Shown in pieces: positions 52,854-62,612 of a stretch of DNA of 64,000 nucleotides; the first letter of the stretch is position 1; each line of letters opens with the position of its first letter. The notes beneath the pieces are model-generated. The model ran no database searches, had not been told where the DNA came from, and saw only the letters and a list, made by a program, of their open reading frames with translations. The translations under genes were made by a program, and so were the position numbers. This stretch comes from Clostridium sp. OF09-36 (GTDB lineage: Bacteria; Bacillota; Clostridia; Lachnospirales; Lachnospiraceae), in the NCBI RefSeq assembly GCF_003481985.1, contig NZ_QUMD01000009.1:59748-123747 (forward strand). Direction: 5' to 3'.

Positions 52854-55591
52854 ATGAACACACACTCATCCGGATATTACAGCATAGACAAAGACTATAA
52901 TATCCTAAGCTATAACGACACTGCCAAACAACTGTACCCCAATCTCCAGCCGGGAGTGAAATGCTATAAGGCACTTATGGGGCTTAATTCCCCATGCCCG
53001 CCCTGCCCTGTAGCACTGGGGATACAGGGGCCAAAGACCTACCTGGATCCGATCCGTCATATTTATGAGACAGTTGATGCAGTAGAGACTGTACAGCCCG
53101 ACGGTAGCAGAGGACATGCACTTGTATTCAGCACAGTAGCCGAAGGAGAAAGCCTGTCAAAGTCTATTCCCACAGGTGAGAACTCTCTCCGTCTGCTGGG
53201 TGCCATCAACCTGCTTGCTTCTGACTACATGTCTGTTTATGGCGTAAACCGGGAAACCGGGAAAATCTCCGTATATCGTTCCAGATTTACTGATGCTTTT
53301 GCGGATATTAAAGATAATGCAGACTATAAGCTGTCATTTAATTTTCTCATCCAGAAATATATTCATCCGGATGAGCGTTCCTATGTGTCCAGACACCTGA
53401 ATTATGAAACCCTGCTGGAAAGACTTTCTCAGGAAGCCTCTTTCAAATTCCATTTCAGGGTTGTCACAGATACTGTCCATTACTATTATCTGCTCATTGC
53501 CAGAAACGGAAACGCCGATGACTATCGGGATTTCGTAATTGCAGTGGCCTGTGAAGACAATGATGTGACAGCACGCAAAATCTATGAAAATCAGCTCCAC
53601 TCTCTTCTGGCATCCATTACCCATGCTGCCGGCTACTTTCATCTCGACCTTACAGATGATAAGATTCTGAAGATCGGAGGCACTTCTGCCTTGGCCTATA
53701 AGATAGATGCTGACGCTTCCATTGACCATTTTATTGCAGAGACTGCTGTTTTATACCGGTATTAAAGGACAGAAACGATTTCATCAACGCATTTTGCCGC
53801 AGTTCCCTGATGAAAAGCTACGAGGACGGTCAGGTAGAAGTCACCAGAGTTTCCCGCTGTCTCTACGATGACAATATAACCAGGCTTTCCAAATATGTGA
53901 CAAGACTGCTGCTCAATCCTTCCAATAACCATCTGGAAGCAATCCTCTACGGTGAGGATGTCACCAGAACACAGGAAGCCTATGAGACACAGGTAAGTAT
54001 TGTCCAGACACTGAGCAGCAACTACCTGAACGTATACCTGATCAATCCCAGAGAAAAAACTCTCTCTGTGATCAAGCAGGAAGACCGCGATGTCCCTGCT
54101 CCGGACAAAAAACACAACAATACATACCCCTATGATCTTTTCCTCTCAGACTATATCCGGCAGCGTGTATATCCGGATGACCGTACAATGCTGGAAGAAT
54201 CACTGGAACTGGATAATGTAATGAGTGTTTTGTCCAGTCAGTCCGAATACAAGGGGAATTACCGGATAAATGACAGGGATGGTATCCATTACTATCAGTT
54301 CCGCTTTATCAAAAACGAAGACTCCGGTATCATTGTTCTGGGATTTTTGAATGTGGACGATGTGGTGGAATCAGAAATCAGACACCAGAAGCTTCTCAAA
54401 GAAGCTCTTGATACTGCCGAACGTGCCAATGCAGAGAAATCCAATTTTCTTTCCCGTATGTCCCACGATATGCGTACGCCGTTGAATGGGATCATTGGTC
54501 TGCTGGAAATTGATAAAAAGCACGAAAATGATATCGGAGTCCTGAAAAGTAATCGTGAAAAAGCATTCATTTCAGCCAGTCATCTGCTCTCTCTTATCAA
54601 TGATGTACTGGATATGTCCAAGATCGAGGATGGCGGACTTGTACTCAACCATGAACCTTTTGATCTGATCAGATATGAAAAAGAGACACAGATGCTGATT
54701 GATATGCAGGCACAGAAAAACGGCATTGATTTCACCGTTCATATCGCACCGGAGATATACGCACATCCCTTTGTATACGGCAGCCCTTTGCACCTCCGTC
54801 GTGCCATGATGAATATTTACAGTAACTGTATCAAATACAACAGAGAAAATGGGGCAATCCATACGGAGATCCATGCTCTCCCTTCCCATGATCATAAGCT
54901 GGTCTGCAGATGGACGATCTCTGATACGGGAATCGGCATCAACAAAGAATATCTGGAGAAGATCTTTGAACCCTTTACTCAGGAGAATATGGATGCCCGA
55001 AGTGTATATCATGGCACCGGACTGGGTATGAGCATTGCCAAAGCGCTATTTGAACAGATGGGGGGTACCATTGAGATTTCCAGTACTCCGGGTATCGGAA
55101 GTACTTTTGTGATCACTTTGCCATTTGAAGAGGCAGAAGAAACGGATATCTCTTCTGAGCCAGAATCTGAGCGAAACTCCATTCAGGGCATAAAGATCCT
55201 GCTGGCAGAGGATAATGAAATAAACAGAGAAGTGGCACAGGTACTCCTTGAAGAGGAAGGTGCTGTGGTAACTGCAGTATCCAATGGCAGGGAAGCTGTA
55301 AAACTTTTCTCCCGTCACCCCGAGGGGACATTTGATGTGATACTTATGGATATTATGATGCCTCTGATGGACGGATACGAGGCCACACGCCAGATCCGGA
55401 AGCTTGACAGGACGGATGCTTCTTCCATTCCCATCATCGCACTGACCGCTAATGCTTTTGCAGAGGATGTACGCCATGCACTGGACTGTGGTATGAACGC
55501 ACATCTGGCCAAACCACTGGATGTAGAAAAAATGATCCATACGATTGCCTGTTACTGTTCAAGGGTATGCATAAGTCATTGTAAAAAGTGA
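52854..55591 (+). pseudogene. Hybrid sensor histidine kinase / response regulator, one frameshift
   Basis: Reconstructed as about 912 residues, no membrane helix. The N-terminal PAS-like domain has the Cys pattern 'KCYKALMGLNSPCPPCP'; one or two more PAS-like sensor modules follow, then HisKA with 'SHDMRTPLNGI', an ATPase domain ('DTGIGI', 'GTGLGM') and a receiver with phospho-Asp in 'LMDIMMPLMDGYEA'. The frame breaks near 53751 (GCTGTTTT-ATACCG; one T restores 'ETAVFIPVLKDRNDFINAF'). AGGAG precedes the ATG at a suitable distance. No separate output regulator is adjacent. Confidence 0.82.
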
Positions 55592-55859
55592 TGAATTTTT
55601 ATTTTTTTATATTGTGGATAATCATGTTCAGCAAGAAAAAACTGTGTTTATAGTTTTTCTGCTGTTCCTTTTCTGAAAGCTTATACACAAAAGATTATCT
55701 TTCAGGCATATTTTTTAACGGATATCATCTGATTATGTCTGCTTTTTTATTGTAAAACTGGTACCTTATCCACAGTCAGATTGACGAAAGTATCCTTTCC
55801 GGCAGTTCGCTTTTTTCTGTGTTTCTGCTATACTTTTGTCAGGAAAGAGAGGACGGCTT

Positions 55860-56063
55860 ATGAGTTACAGTTCAGGAACGACGGTAGATTCTGTAACCGC
55901 GTCTGACAGAGAAGCAGATGCAGCGGTGTCCGTATCAGAGGGAGATTCCGCTTCTGTAAAAGGCGATGTAGACGCGAGCGCCATAGATGGAGTAGGTGTC
56001 TCTGCTGACAATGGAAAAGCAGAGCAAGATAGTATATATTCATACAAAAATCAAGGAGTCTGA
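55860..56063 (+). CDS. Small acidic Ser/Asp/Val-rich protein, function unknown
   Basis: 67 residues, low complexity: alternating Ser, Asp, Val, Ala and Gly ('VSVSEGDSASVKGDVDASAI'), ending 'DSIYSYKNQGV'. GAGAGGA lies 7 nt before ATG 55860. The stop codon is inside a terminator stem, as expected of a genuine short transcription unit. No signal peptide or membrane helix, no family recognised. The 244 bp upstream (55592-55835) are AT-rich and hold no gene. Confidence 0.45.
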   Translation: MSYSSGTTVDSVTASDREADAAVSVSEGDSASVKGDVDASAIDGVGVSADNGKAEQDSIYSYKNQGV

Positions 56064-56085
56064 GAAATCTCTCAGGCTCCTTTTC
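56054..56085 (+). terminator. Terminator of the small acidic-protein gene
   Basis: AGGAGTCTGAGA (56054-56065) pairs with TCTCAGGCTCCT (56070-56081), one wobble, followed by TTTC. Confidence 0.8.
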
Positions 56086-56120
56086 ATATTAAAAACGAAC
56101 TGAGTTCGTTTTTCAGTTTC

Positions 56121-56486
56121 TTATCTAAATGTTCCCTCTACCGCTGTAATAATCACTTCAGTTCGCGGATTATCTTTATCCCAGTACACGCGGCTCCCAT
56201 CGGTGGAAACGATAATCTTTGCATTGTCATCGGATAAAACCCCATAATGGACCAGAATATCGTGCAGGGCTTCATTGAGATTGGTCAGATCCACACGCCG
56301 TCGGGTGGGCATATAGAACTTGGCAGCTACATTAACCGGTTGATTAATGCCAAGTGCTTTCAGAAAAACGGAACAATCTTTCTCATAATGTCCGTATTGC
56401 GAAGAAGGACGCACAAAAGGTGTTTTCTTGTCATCAGTAGTTTTTTTCCAGCAGATTTGCTGATGATTTTTAAACTGAGGGTTCAT
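56121..56486 (-). CDS. rusA: RusA-like Holliday junction resolvase
   Basis: 121 residues, RusA fold: 'FVRPSSQYGHYEKDCSVFL', a core 'VNVAAKFYMPTRRRVDLTNL' with the acidic metal-site residues D67 and N69 region, and 'HYGVLSDDNAKIIVSTDGSR' with its Asp pair. Found mostly in phages and prophages, where it resolves recombination intermediates. Length is complete. It lies on the opposite strand to the other element genes, between an unknown acidic protein and tail gene remnants. Confidence 0.85.
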   Translation of the reverse strand: MNPQFKNHQQICWKKTTDDKKTPFVRPSSQYGHYEKDCSVFLKALGINQPVNVAAKFYMPTRRRVDLTNLNEALHDILVHYGVLSDDNAKIIVSTDGSRVYWDKDNPRTEVIITAVEGTFR

Positions 56487-56580
56487 TTATTGCATGGACA
56501 AGGTATGGTAAGGTAGAGATAGGCGCCATAGAAGATATTTTCACTATATTAATAGAAATCGCTGAAAGGGGAGAATATAA

Positions 56581-56814
56581 ATGCTTACAGACAAAACATA
56601 TTTTGGAATTATGCGAGCTGCAATCAATGTGAAGACTGGAGAACCACATACAGACTGGCGCTTGTCACATGTAGGACAGAAAGGTCTAATAGTTGCTCAG
56701 CCAGATGATGAGCCTGGAAAATATGTGGTGTACCTTTTTATGAAAAACTACAATTATTTCCATTCTTCCAGGGGTGAAGGAGTGATAAATCATGAGTATG
56801 ATTCAGAAAATTGA
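56581..56814 (+). CDS. Unrecognised small protein of the integrated element
   Basis: 77 residues: 'DKTYFGIMRAAINVKTGEPH', 'VGQKGLIVAQPDDEPGKYVV'. Soluble, no known domain. GGGGAG precedes the ATG. It overlaps the start of the tail assembly chaperone remnant by 23 bp, so it was probably part of a phage-like operon. No function proposed. Confidence 0.5.
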   Translation: MLTDKTYFGIMRAAINVKTGEPHTDWRLSHVGQKGLIVAQPDDEPGKYVVYLFMKNYNYFHSSRGEGVINHEYDSEN

Positions 56815-57159
56815 AATTGACGGAAAGCAGGCGCCGTTCAAGGCATCTGCGGCGATTCCCCGTATTTACCGCATCAAGTTTCACAGGGACATTTACAAAG
56901 ACCTGGATGCGCTCGGCAAAGCGGTGGGGAACGGCGATGCGGAAAACTCCCACCTGGATATGAAATGTTCGAGAACATCGCCTATGTGATGGCAAAGCAC
57001 GCAGACCCGTCTATTCCTGACTCTCCGGAGAAATGACTGGATGAATTCAGTACCTTTTCCATTTACCAGGTGCTGCCGAAGATCATCGAACTGTGGGGAC
57101 TGAATGTGCAGACGGATGTTTCTTCTAAAAAAAACTTCGCCCAACTGACCGCCAAATGA
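56792..57159 (+). pseudogene. Phage tail assembly chaperone (gp13-like), frameshift and nonsense mutation
   Basis: The N-terminus 'IQKIEIDGKQAPFKASAAIP' and 'RIYRIKFHRDIYKDLDALGK' match the first of the two tail assembly chaperone genes of siphophages. The frame breaks near 56960; the other frame continues 'MFENIAYVMAKHADPSIPDS' until a TGA at 57033 where homologues have Trp, then 'STFSIYQVLPKIIELWG' to 57159. Two different lesions, one a nonsense codon, indicate real decay. AGGAG precedes the ATG. Confidence 0.7.
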
Positions 57160-57323
57160 CAACACCGTTATTGCTGCTGCGCTGCGTACAGCTTGGCATT
57201 TCTATTCGTGACCTCGATTTGCTCACGATAGGAATGGTCAACGATATGTACGCAGAAAGCGGAAATAATGAGTATAAAGGCTATTCGCAGATGGCTACGC
57301 AATCTGACATGGATGCCTTTTAA
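57156..57323 (+). CDS. Second tail assembly chaperone-like small protein (gp14-like)
   Basis: 55 residues, intact. It starts with ATGA overlapping the stop of the preceding gene. 'CVQLGISIRDLDLLTIGMVN' followed by 'DMYAES' and an acidic end 'QSDMDAF' is the pattern of the short downstream partner in the tail chaperone pair, often made by translational frameshift. In a working phage it would be followed by the tape-measure gene; here an antitoxin and a kinase lie in between. Confidence 0.6.
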   Translation: MTTPLLLLRCVQLGISIRDLDLLTIGMVNDMYAESGNNEYKGYSQMATQSDMDAF

Positions 57324-57416
57324 CAGAAAGTTCACAGCTCACAGCTCATATAATGACACTATATTGACATGACACGAGTATGTGAGTATACTGTAAACCA
57401 TGTGGAGGTTTTGCGT

Positions 57417-57677
57417 ATGCCAGCAACAAATCTGAACATCCGAACGGATAAGGAAATCAAAAATCAAGCTGAGGAGATTTTTAATGAACTCGGTCTGAAT
57501 ATGACAACTGCGATCAATATGTTTCTGAGAACTGTGGTTCGTGAATACGGCATTCCATTTGAATTAAAACTGGACGTGCCGCAAGAAACAGCGGCAGAAG
57601 CAGCTTTAGAGAGCAAGAAAATGTTGTCTGACCTTTCAGAACGTAAATCCTCGAATGAGGAAACAATGAAAGGATAA
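57417..57677 (+). CDS. RelB/DinJ-family antitoxin, no partner toxin
   Basis: 86 residues. 'TNLNIRTDKEIKNQAEEIFN' followed by 'ELGLNMTTAINMFLRTVV' is the ribbon-helix-helix N-terminus of RelB/DinJ, which binds its own operator. The C-terminal toxin-binding part is 'AALESKKMLSDLSERKS'. ATG 57417 has GGAGG upstream. The 107 bp after the stop contain no toxin gene, so the antitoxin is orphaned. A TTGACA-like sequence at about 57363 may be its promoter. Confidence 0.85.
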   Translation: MPATNLNIRTDKEIKNQAEEIFNELGLNMTTAINMFLRTVVREYGIPFELKLDVPQETAAEAALESKKMLSDLSERKSSNEETMKG

Positions 57678-57784
57678 ATCTGAAAAGCGAATCAGCTGAT
57701 GGAAAAATGCACGCTCTGCAGATGCGGTATTTACATCAGTCCCTTCCACATATTTCTATGAAATAAAAAGTGGAGTCAAATTGA

Positions 57785-59719
57785 ATGAAAACACAAGCAG
57801 ACAAGAAGTCAGTCAAAGACATTCAGGAGTTAAAGCAGAGATTTACTAAGTTTTCCATAGGTTTATTTGCAATTTTGACGCTTTCAATCACATTGTTGGC
57901 ATCAGCATATACATATATTCTGCAAAAATCGTATACAGATATCGCCCTTGAAACGGAACTCAAACGTGATATGGAAAATGCAGATGCAATCCATAAATTG
58001 GTAAATGAAAAAATCGGAAGAGAAGAATTTGCCACGCTCCGCCATCAATCTGATGAAAATACAGAAATGTATCACAAGGTTTCCTCGTTTCTAAATGAAA
58101 TTCGAACGTTGAATTCAACCAGATATTTATACACCGCCACCCGAAATGAAGAAAACAGGCTGATCTATGTGGTGGACGGTCTGGATCCCAGCGCAGGAGA
58201 TGTCAGACATCCGGGAGACTATATTGAGGAAGAAATGATTCCGTATATTAACAAGGCTCTTTCAGGAGAGACGGTGTATTCGCAGAACATTGTTGATACG
58301 ACATGGGGTCCTATTTTCACAGCCTGTTATCCTGTAACGGGCGATTTAACGGGCGATTCGGATGAAATAGTTGGTGCTTTATGCATTGAAATGGATATGC
58401 AGTCTGTGAATGGGCTGGTAAAGCGAACAAGAAGAGTATCCGTTTATGTTGGAGCTATGGCAGGATGTGTGTTGTTTTTGCTTTGTGCTGTCTGCTTTAT
58501 CGGCTACAAAAGAAAAAGAGAAGATGAAATTGAACAGACGCTTTTGTTGCGCGAGGCTGCGGAAAAAGCAGAGACCGCAAACAGAGCAAAATCATCCTTC
58601 TTACTTAACATGTCACATGATATTCGATCACCTATGAATGCTATTATCGGATTTACGGACATTGCACTGAATCAGACAAATGTATCTGAAATTCACGATA
58701 GTCTGCAAAAGGTAAAAATAAGTTCAGAGCATCTGCTGTTGTTATTGAATAATGTACTGGATCTTAGCCGTATCGAGAACGGAAAGGTAAGCTTCTCACC
58801 TGAGCCGGAGAATTTGCCTGTCCTAATAGATAATGTGATTGCTATCGTGGATGGACTCCTACTGAATCGGGATTTAACATTTGAGATACATCGCAACATC
58901 CCCAAAGAACTTTATGTTCTGACGGATGCAACAAAAATTCGTGAGATATTGACGAATCTTCTGAGTAATTCGGTCAAGTTTACAAAAGATGGCGGAACGA
59001 TTACTTTTGAAATTAGTATCAAACCGGGCATAGACGAACGGCATATTGTAAGCAGTTATGCGGTAAAAGACAATGGCATTGGTATGAGTGAAGAATTTCA
59101 GAAAAGGCTGTTTGAACCCTTTTCACAGGAGGATAACGGCGCACGAACACACTATGCCGGAACGGGGCTTGGAATGGCAATTTCCAAGCAATATGTAGAA
59201 CTGATGGGCGGTACAATTACGGTTCACAGCAAGAAAGAGTGTGGTTCGTCTTTTACAGTAGAAATTCCTATGGAACTTGCAGACCCCAAAAAGATACCTG
59301 AGCTGAATCTGATACAGGATGTCAGCCTTAATGGAGTAAAGGTTCTTCTCGCAGAAGATAATGAGCTGAATGCGGAATTGGCAATCACGCTGCTCGAAGA
59401 AGCAGGTATGCATGTAACTCGTGCAGTAGATGGACAGGACGCAGTTGCTTGTTTTGCCAACAATCCAGCAGACACATATGATGTGATTCTAATGGATGTC
59501 CTGATGCCTAAAATGAATGGGCATCAGGCGGCAAGGGCAATTCGTGCAATGAGCAAGGAGCGCCCAGACGCTGCGAAAATTCCAATCATCGCACAATCTG
59601 CAAATGCATTCAAGGAAGATGTACAGGCATCCTTGGATTCTGGAATGAACGGACACATTTCAAAGCCATTCAATATAGATGCAGTGACCACTGCAATAAA
59701 ACAAAATATAAAGAGATAG
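57785..59719 (+). CDS. Membrane hybrid sensor histidine kinase / response regulator
   Basis: 644 residues. Two membrane helices (about 26-48 and 221-241) enclose an extracellular sensor of about 170 residues ('VVDGLDPSAGDVRHPGDYIE'). Then HisKA with 'MSHDIRSPMNAIIG' (His about 278), ATPase boxes 'NGIGMSEEF' and 'GTGLGMAIS', and a C-terminal receiver with phospho-Asp in 'VILMDVLMPKMNGHQA'. No DNA-binding output is attached or adjacent. It lies between two phage tail genes inside the integrated element, so it looks like cargo inserted into the tail operon. Intact reading frame. Confidence 0.9.
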   Translation: MKTQADKKSVKDIQELKQRFTKFSIGLFAILTLSITLLASAYTYILQKSYTDIALETELKRDMENADAIHKLVNEKIGREEFATLRHQSDENTEMYHKVSSFLNEIRTLNSTRYLYTATRNEENRLIYVVDGLDPSAGDVRHPGDYIEEEMIPYINKALSGETVYSQNIVDTTWGPIFTACYPVTGDLTGDSDEIVGALCIEMDMQSVNGLVKRTRRVSVYVGAMAGCVLFLLCAVCFIGYKRKREDEIEQTLLLREAAEKAETANRAKSSFLLNMSHDIRSPMNAIIGFTDIALNQTNVSEIHDSLQKVKISSEHLLLLLNNVLDLSRIENGKVSFSPEPENLPVLIDNVIAIVDGLLLNRDLTFEIHRNIPKELYVLTDATKIREILTNLLSNSVKFTKDGGTITFEISIKPGIDERHIVSSYAVKDNGIGMSEEFQKRLFEPFSQEDNGARTHYAGTGLGMAISKQYVELMGGTITVHSKKECGSSFTVEIPMELADPKKIPELNLIQDVSLNGVKVLLAEDNELNAELAITLLEEAGMHVTRAVDGQDAVACFANNPADTYDVILMDVLMPKMNGHQAARAIRAMSKERPDAAKIPIIAQSANAFKEDVQASLDSGMNGHISKPFNIDAVTTAIKQNIKR

Positions 59720-59815
59720 AAGATTGAGCAACAATCCGATAACTATCAGAGCATCGTTCAAGGTTTATTTGGACGGTGCTTTTTCTATACCCATTTTTCA
59801 GAGAGGAGGTGCGCT

Positions 59816-60172
59816 ATGGCGGCAAGCAGAATAAAGGGGATCACCGTTGAAATCGGCGGCGATACCACCAAACTATAGACAGCCCTAAAGGGTGTCAATT
59901 CGGAAATTAAGAATACGCAGGCACAGCTGAAGGATGTCGAAAAGCTGTTGAAGCTTGATCCCAGTAATACGGATCTGCTTGCACAGAAGCAGAAGCTCCT
60001 CTCTGATGCGGTATCCGAAACCAATGATAAGCTGACCACACTGAAGACGGCGGCAGAGCAGGCAAACACAGCACTTGCCAACGGTGACATCTCACAGGAA
60101 CAGTATGACGCCTTGCAGCGAGAAATCATCGAAACCGAGCAAATTTATAAAAGCTTGAGAAATGGTGATTAA
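59816..60172 (+). pseudogene. N-terminal remnant of a phage tail tape-measure protein
   Basis: 'RIKGITVEIGGDTTKL' then a TAG at 59876, then 'TALKGVNSEIKNTQAQLKDV' and 'LLKLDPSNTDLLAQKQKLLS', the typical coiled-coil start of tape-measure proteins. After about 118 codons a stop follows and the remainder, normally hundreds of residues, is missing. GAGAGGAGG precedes the ATG. It belonged with the tail chaperone genes at 56.8-57.3 kb. Confidence 0.75.
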
Positions 60173-60304
60173 CAGAGGTAGGAAATGACGAAGCAACTGT
60201 AACTTCTAAGGTCATATTTTTTCGTGCTCCTTTTATTATTTTATTTTTTGAAAAATGATATGAGGGTCTTTTTTAAATTGCCGGTAGGTAAGCGACAGCA
60301 GGTG

Positions 60305-60421
60305 CTATTTCTTCTTTTTAGGCACTCCTGGTTTGTTCTGGTTTCTGTGATTTTCATAAATCCGTCTGCCAATAAATCCGATGCAGAGGGCTACAAATAA
60401 TATCGTGATATTTGCGATCAT
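60305..60421 (-). CDS. 38-residue single-helix membrane microprotein
   Basis: Encodes a hydrophobic helix 'MIANITILFVALCIGFIGRR' followed by a polar basic tail ending PKKKK. AAGGAG lies 8-9 nt before the ATG on the minus strand and TACAAT about 30 bp further upstream could be a -10 box. No family is recognised. The rest of 60173-60627 has no other gene that I can support. Confidence 0.5.
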   Translation of the reverse strand: MIANITILFVALCIGFIGRRIYENHRNQNKPGVPKKKK

Positions 60422-60627
60422 TGGTTAATGCTCCTTGTATGGTTTATGAAGCTATTGTAGCACGCATGACGGTTTCTGTATATGAAAGGCATTGGAAATT
60501 TGTTATTTATTGTTCCTGGTGCCTTTTCTTTTCTAACCACATCGCATCCGTTTTTATTTTCCGCAGCTGTCACCATATTAATATAAGAAGAAACTCATTC
60601 ATTCGAACACAGAAAGGAGACTATCCC

Positions 60628-61365
60628 ATGAAACATATTAAGCTATGCACCGCCTTGCTTCTCACCGCACTTCTTAGTACCGCGGCATCCCTGGCTTACG
60701 CCGCAACAGATTCTTTCGGAAACGAGGTCGACTGGGAGGAAGGCTATGGCTACGAAGATGGTGCAGGATCGGAAAAATTAGAGGAAAAAGAACAGAAATC
60801 AGAAGAGGGTAGCACAGAGTACAGCTTTTCAGAGCAGGTCAAGGTTTTAGAACAAATGCAACAGTATGAAACATCCGCCCCGGAAGAGACCGGGTACATA
60901 TCTGCAGCACTTACCATTCCAGACAAGGAGTGGAGCGAAAGCAACATCCGCGTCACGCTGTATGACGGCGGTAGAAAAGAGGAGTTGTGGCTGTATCGGC
61001 AGAGTGGTTGGAACGGTCGTGCAGAAATTCCTGTCGGACACTATATGATTGGTAAGGCGGAATCCGCTGATGGAAATTATGAATTTACCGTGAGTTCGTC
61101 TACGTTTGATTTGGTGGAAAATGGAACGGTTGCTTTAGATCTGACTTTGGGTACATCAAAGCCGCAGGTCGTAATTCCGGACGGCCTTGCAACGGCGGCA
61201 GATGCCGAAAACCCCGCACCGCCACAGGAAGATGCAAAGGCGGCGATTCCATACGCAGTCGTTATCGTGGCGGTGGTTTTAGTTCTGCTGATTGTAGCTG
61301 TTGTCAGTGTCATTAAGGTCCGCAAGGAAAGAAAAGACGGATATCGTAACAATCTGTTTGACTAA
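60628..61365 (+). CDS. Exported, membrane-anchored protein of the element, function unknown
   Basis: 245 residues: signal peptide 'LCTALLLTALLSTAASLAYA', a long acidic stretch (Glu/Lys/Ser-rich, about 30-85), a beta-rich domain ('VTLYDGGRKEELWLYRQSGW', 'EIPVGHYMIGKAESADGNYE'), then a membrane helix near the C-terminus ('YAVVIVAVVLVLLIVAVVSV') and a short basic tail. AAAGGAG precedes ATG 60628. The topology is that of a surface protein displayed from the membrane; conjugative elements often carry such proteins. No domain name is assigned. Confidence 0.65.
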   Translation: MKHIKLCTALLLTALLSTAASLAYAATDSFGNEVDWEEGYGYEDGAGSEKLEEKEQKSEEGSTEYSFSEQVKVLEQMQQYETSAPEETGYISAALTIPDKEWSESNIRVTLYDGGRKEELWLYRQSGWNGRAEIPVGHYMIGKAESADGNYEFTVSSSTFDLVENGTVALDLTLGTSKPQVVIPDGLATAADAENPAPPQEDAKAAIPYAVVIVAVVLVLLIVAVVSVIKVRKERKDGYRNNLFD

Positions 61366-61388
61366 GTAAGGGAAGGGGAGATTTTTGT

Positions 61389-61610
61389 ATGGCAGAGATT
61401 AAAGAAACTATCACTGGTGATTTGTTCAAGTATCTTTGTGAGCATGAAGTAAAAGGCACCGAGGAAGAGATTTTTTCCGCTTGGGTAAGCCAGTCAACAG
61501 AAATGCCAGAAGCCGAAGATCTTCCTATCTGCTTTCAAATGATCCGGAATATGAAGAAATCCAAAGTGGATAAGGATATTCTGAAAAAGTATGGAAAGCT
61601 ATTCTATTAA
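61389..61610 (+). CDS. Unrecognised small protein (73 aa)
   Basis: 73 residues, helical and charged: 'IKETITGDLFKYLCEHEVKG', 'DKDILKKYGKLFY'. It starts 23 bp after the exported protein with AGGGGAG upstream, so the two are likely co-transcribed. No domain recognised. Confidence 0.5.
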   Translation: MAEIKETITGDLFKYLCEHEVKGTEEEIFSAWVSQSTEMPEAEDLPICFQMIRNMKKSKVDKDILKKYGKLFY

Positions 61611-61651
61611 GCGATATACTTAGAGAAAATACACTACGGAGGACATCCTAT

Positions 61652-61882
61652 ATGGAAGCTTTAGAACGATTTTACAAAGAGTATCTGATTGATTATGCCC
61701 AGGATAGCAACTGGGAACGCTATGATGCAGATGCACAGATGACGCGAAACCGCGTAGAGGACATATTGGAAACCGGTTATATTTCGGAGGATGATCTTGA
61801 CTTTCTTCGATCCCTACTGCCGGATATAGAGAACGATGGTATCAGAGAGGACTTAGAAGATTTCTTGAACCGCTGTGAATAA
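61652..61882 (+). CDS. Unrecognised small acidic protein (76 aa)
   Basis: 76 residues, acidic and helical: 'LERFYKEYLIDYAQDSNWER' and 'SEDDLDFLRSLLPDIENDG'. GGAGG precedes the ATG. Third gene of a small operon that ends in the terminator at 61901. No domain recognised. Confidence 0.5.
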   Translation: MEALERFYKEYLIDYAQDSNWERYDADAQMTRNRVEDILETGYISEDDLDFLRSLLPDIENDGIREDLEDFLNRCE

Positions 61883-61900
61883 TAGAATATTTGTATTAAG

Positions 61901-61937
61901 AAATCCCATTGGCTAAATATTGCTGATGGGATTTTTT
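61901..61937 (+). terminator. Terminator of the small element operon
   Basis: AAATCCCAT (61901-61909) pairs with ATGGGATTT (61926-61934), with additional T to 61937. Confidence 0.8.
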
Positions 61938-62039
61938 ATGTCTGCCCATTTGAGCCTCAATTTTGATTTTATTTTTGAACTCAGTCTCCATGCTATGAAC
62001 AGGTAACTACAGACCTGTTTTGAAAAAGGAGAGAGACTA

Positions 62040-62612
62040 ATGAAAGAAATCAATATGAATGGGACAGCGAGAAGAACCCTAAAGACTTTACCGGATTTTG
62101 AGCAAATTTTACAAGAAATCCGGCTGGCACATTTGACACAGGACCAGGATAAGCTTGATGCACTGTTTACGGAGTTTTACGATGCCGTGATGTGCGATTC
62201 CGATAGTTGCTATCACATTCAACAGACTGCTTTTAGGACGTTGGTGCTGACTCAATACAAAAAAATTGAGCGCCGAGTGAAGATATCCTGTGAATCGTTT
62301 GAGGATGTGATGCAGAGTGTGATGGAGGGCATTTATAACGGCTCACTGTTTTTCCGTAGTTTAGATAAGTTAGAGGGAGCAGCAAGAGACGCTCGTTTGG
62401 CAGTAATAATGACAAAATCATGCTGGCTGCAAGTTAACGATTTTATTTGCGCAAAAAATTCTGGTGCCGAAGTTAATCCTAAGCTTAGGGGTGATCTGGG
62501 GCTCTTAAAAGGGCGGGTTGTCTCAAAAAAAGACGGGAAAAGGTACTATCACTATGCGCAAACCCGGCCAATTCTTGCTTACATCAAGGACAAGCAGGAG
62601 GAGGTGGCGTAA
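62040..62612 (+). CDS. Unrecognised helical protein of the element (190 aa)
   Basis: 190 residues, mostly helical: 'LPDFEQILQEIRLAHLTQDQ', 'SCESFEDVMQSVMEGIYNGS'. The pattern of a sigma-factor-like helical bundle is faintly suggested but I see no clear motif. AAAAGGAGAGAG precedes the ATG. Its stop overlaps the start of the next small gene (TAATG), so the pair is coupled. Confidence 0.55.
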   Translation: MKEINMNGTARRTLKTLPDFEQILQEIRLAHLTQDQDKLDALFTEFYDAVMCDSDSCYHIQQTAFRTLVLTQYKKIERRVKISCESFEDVMQSVMEGIYNGSLFFRSLDKLEGAARDARLAVIMTKSCWLQVNDFICAKNSGAEVNPKLRGDLGLLKGRVVSKKDGKRYYHYAQTRPILAYIKDKQEEVA

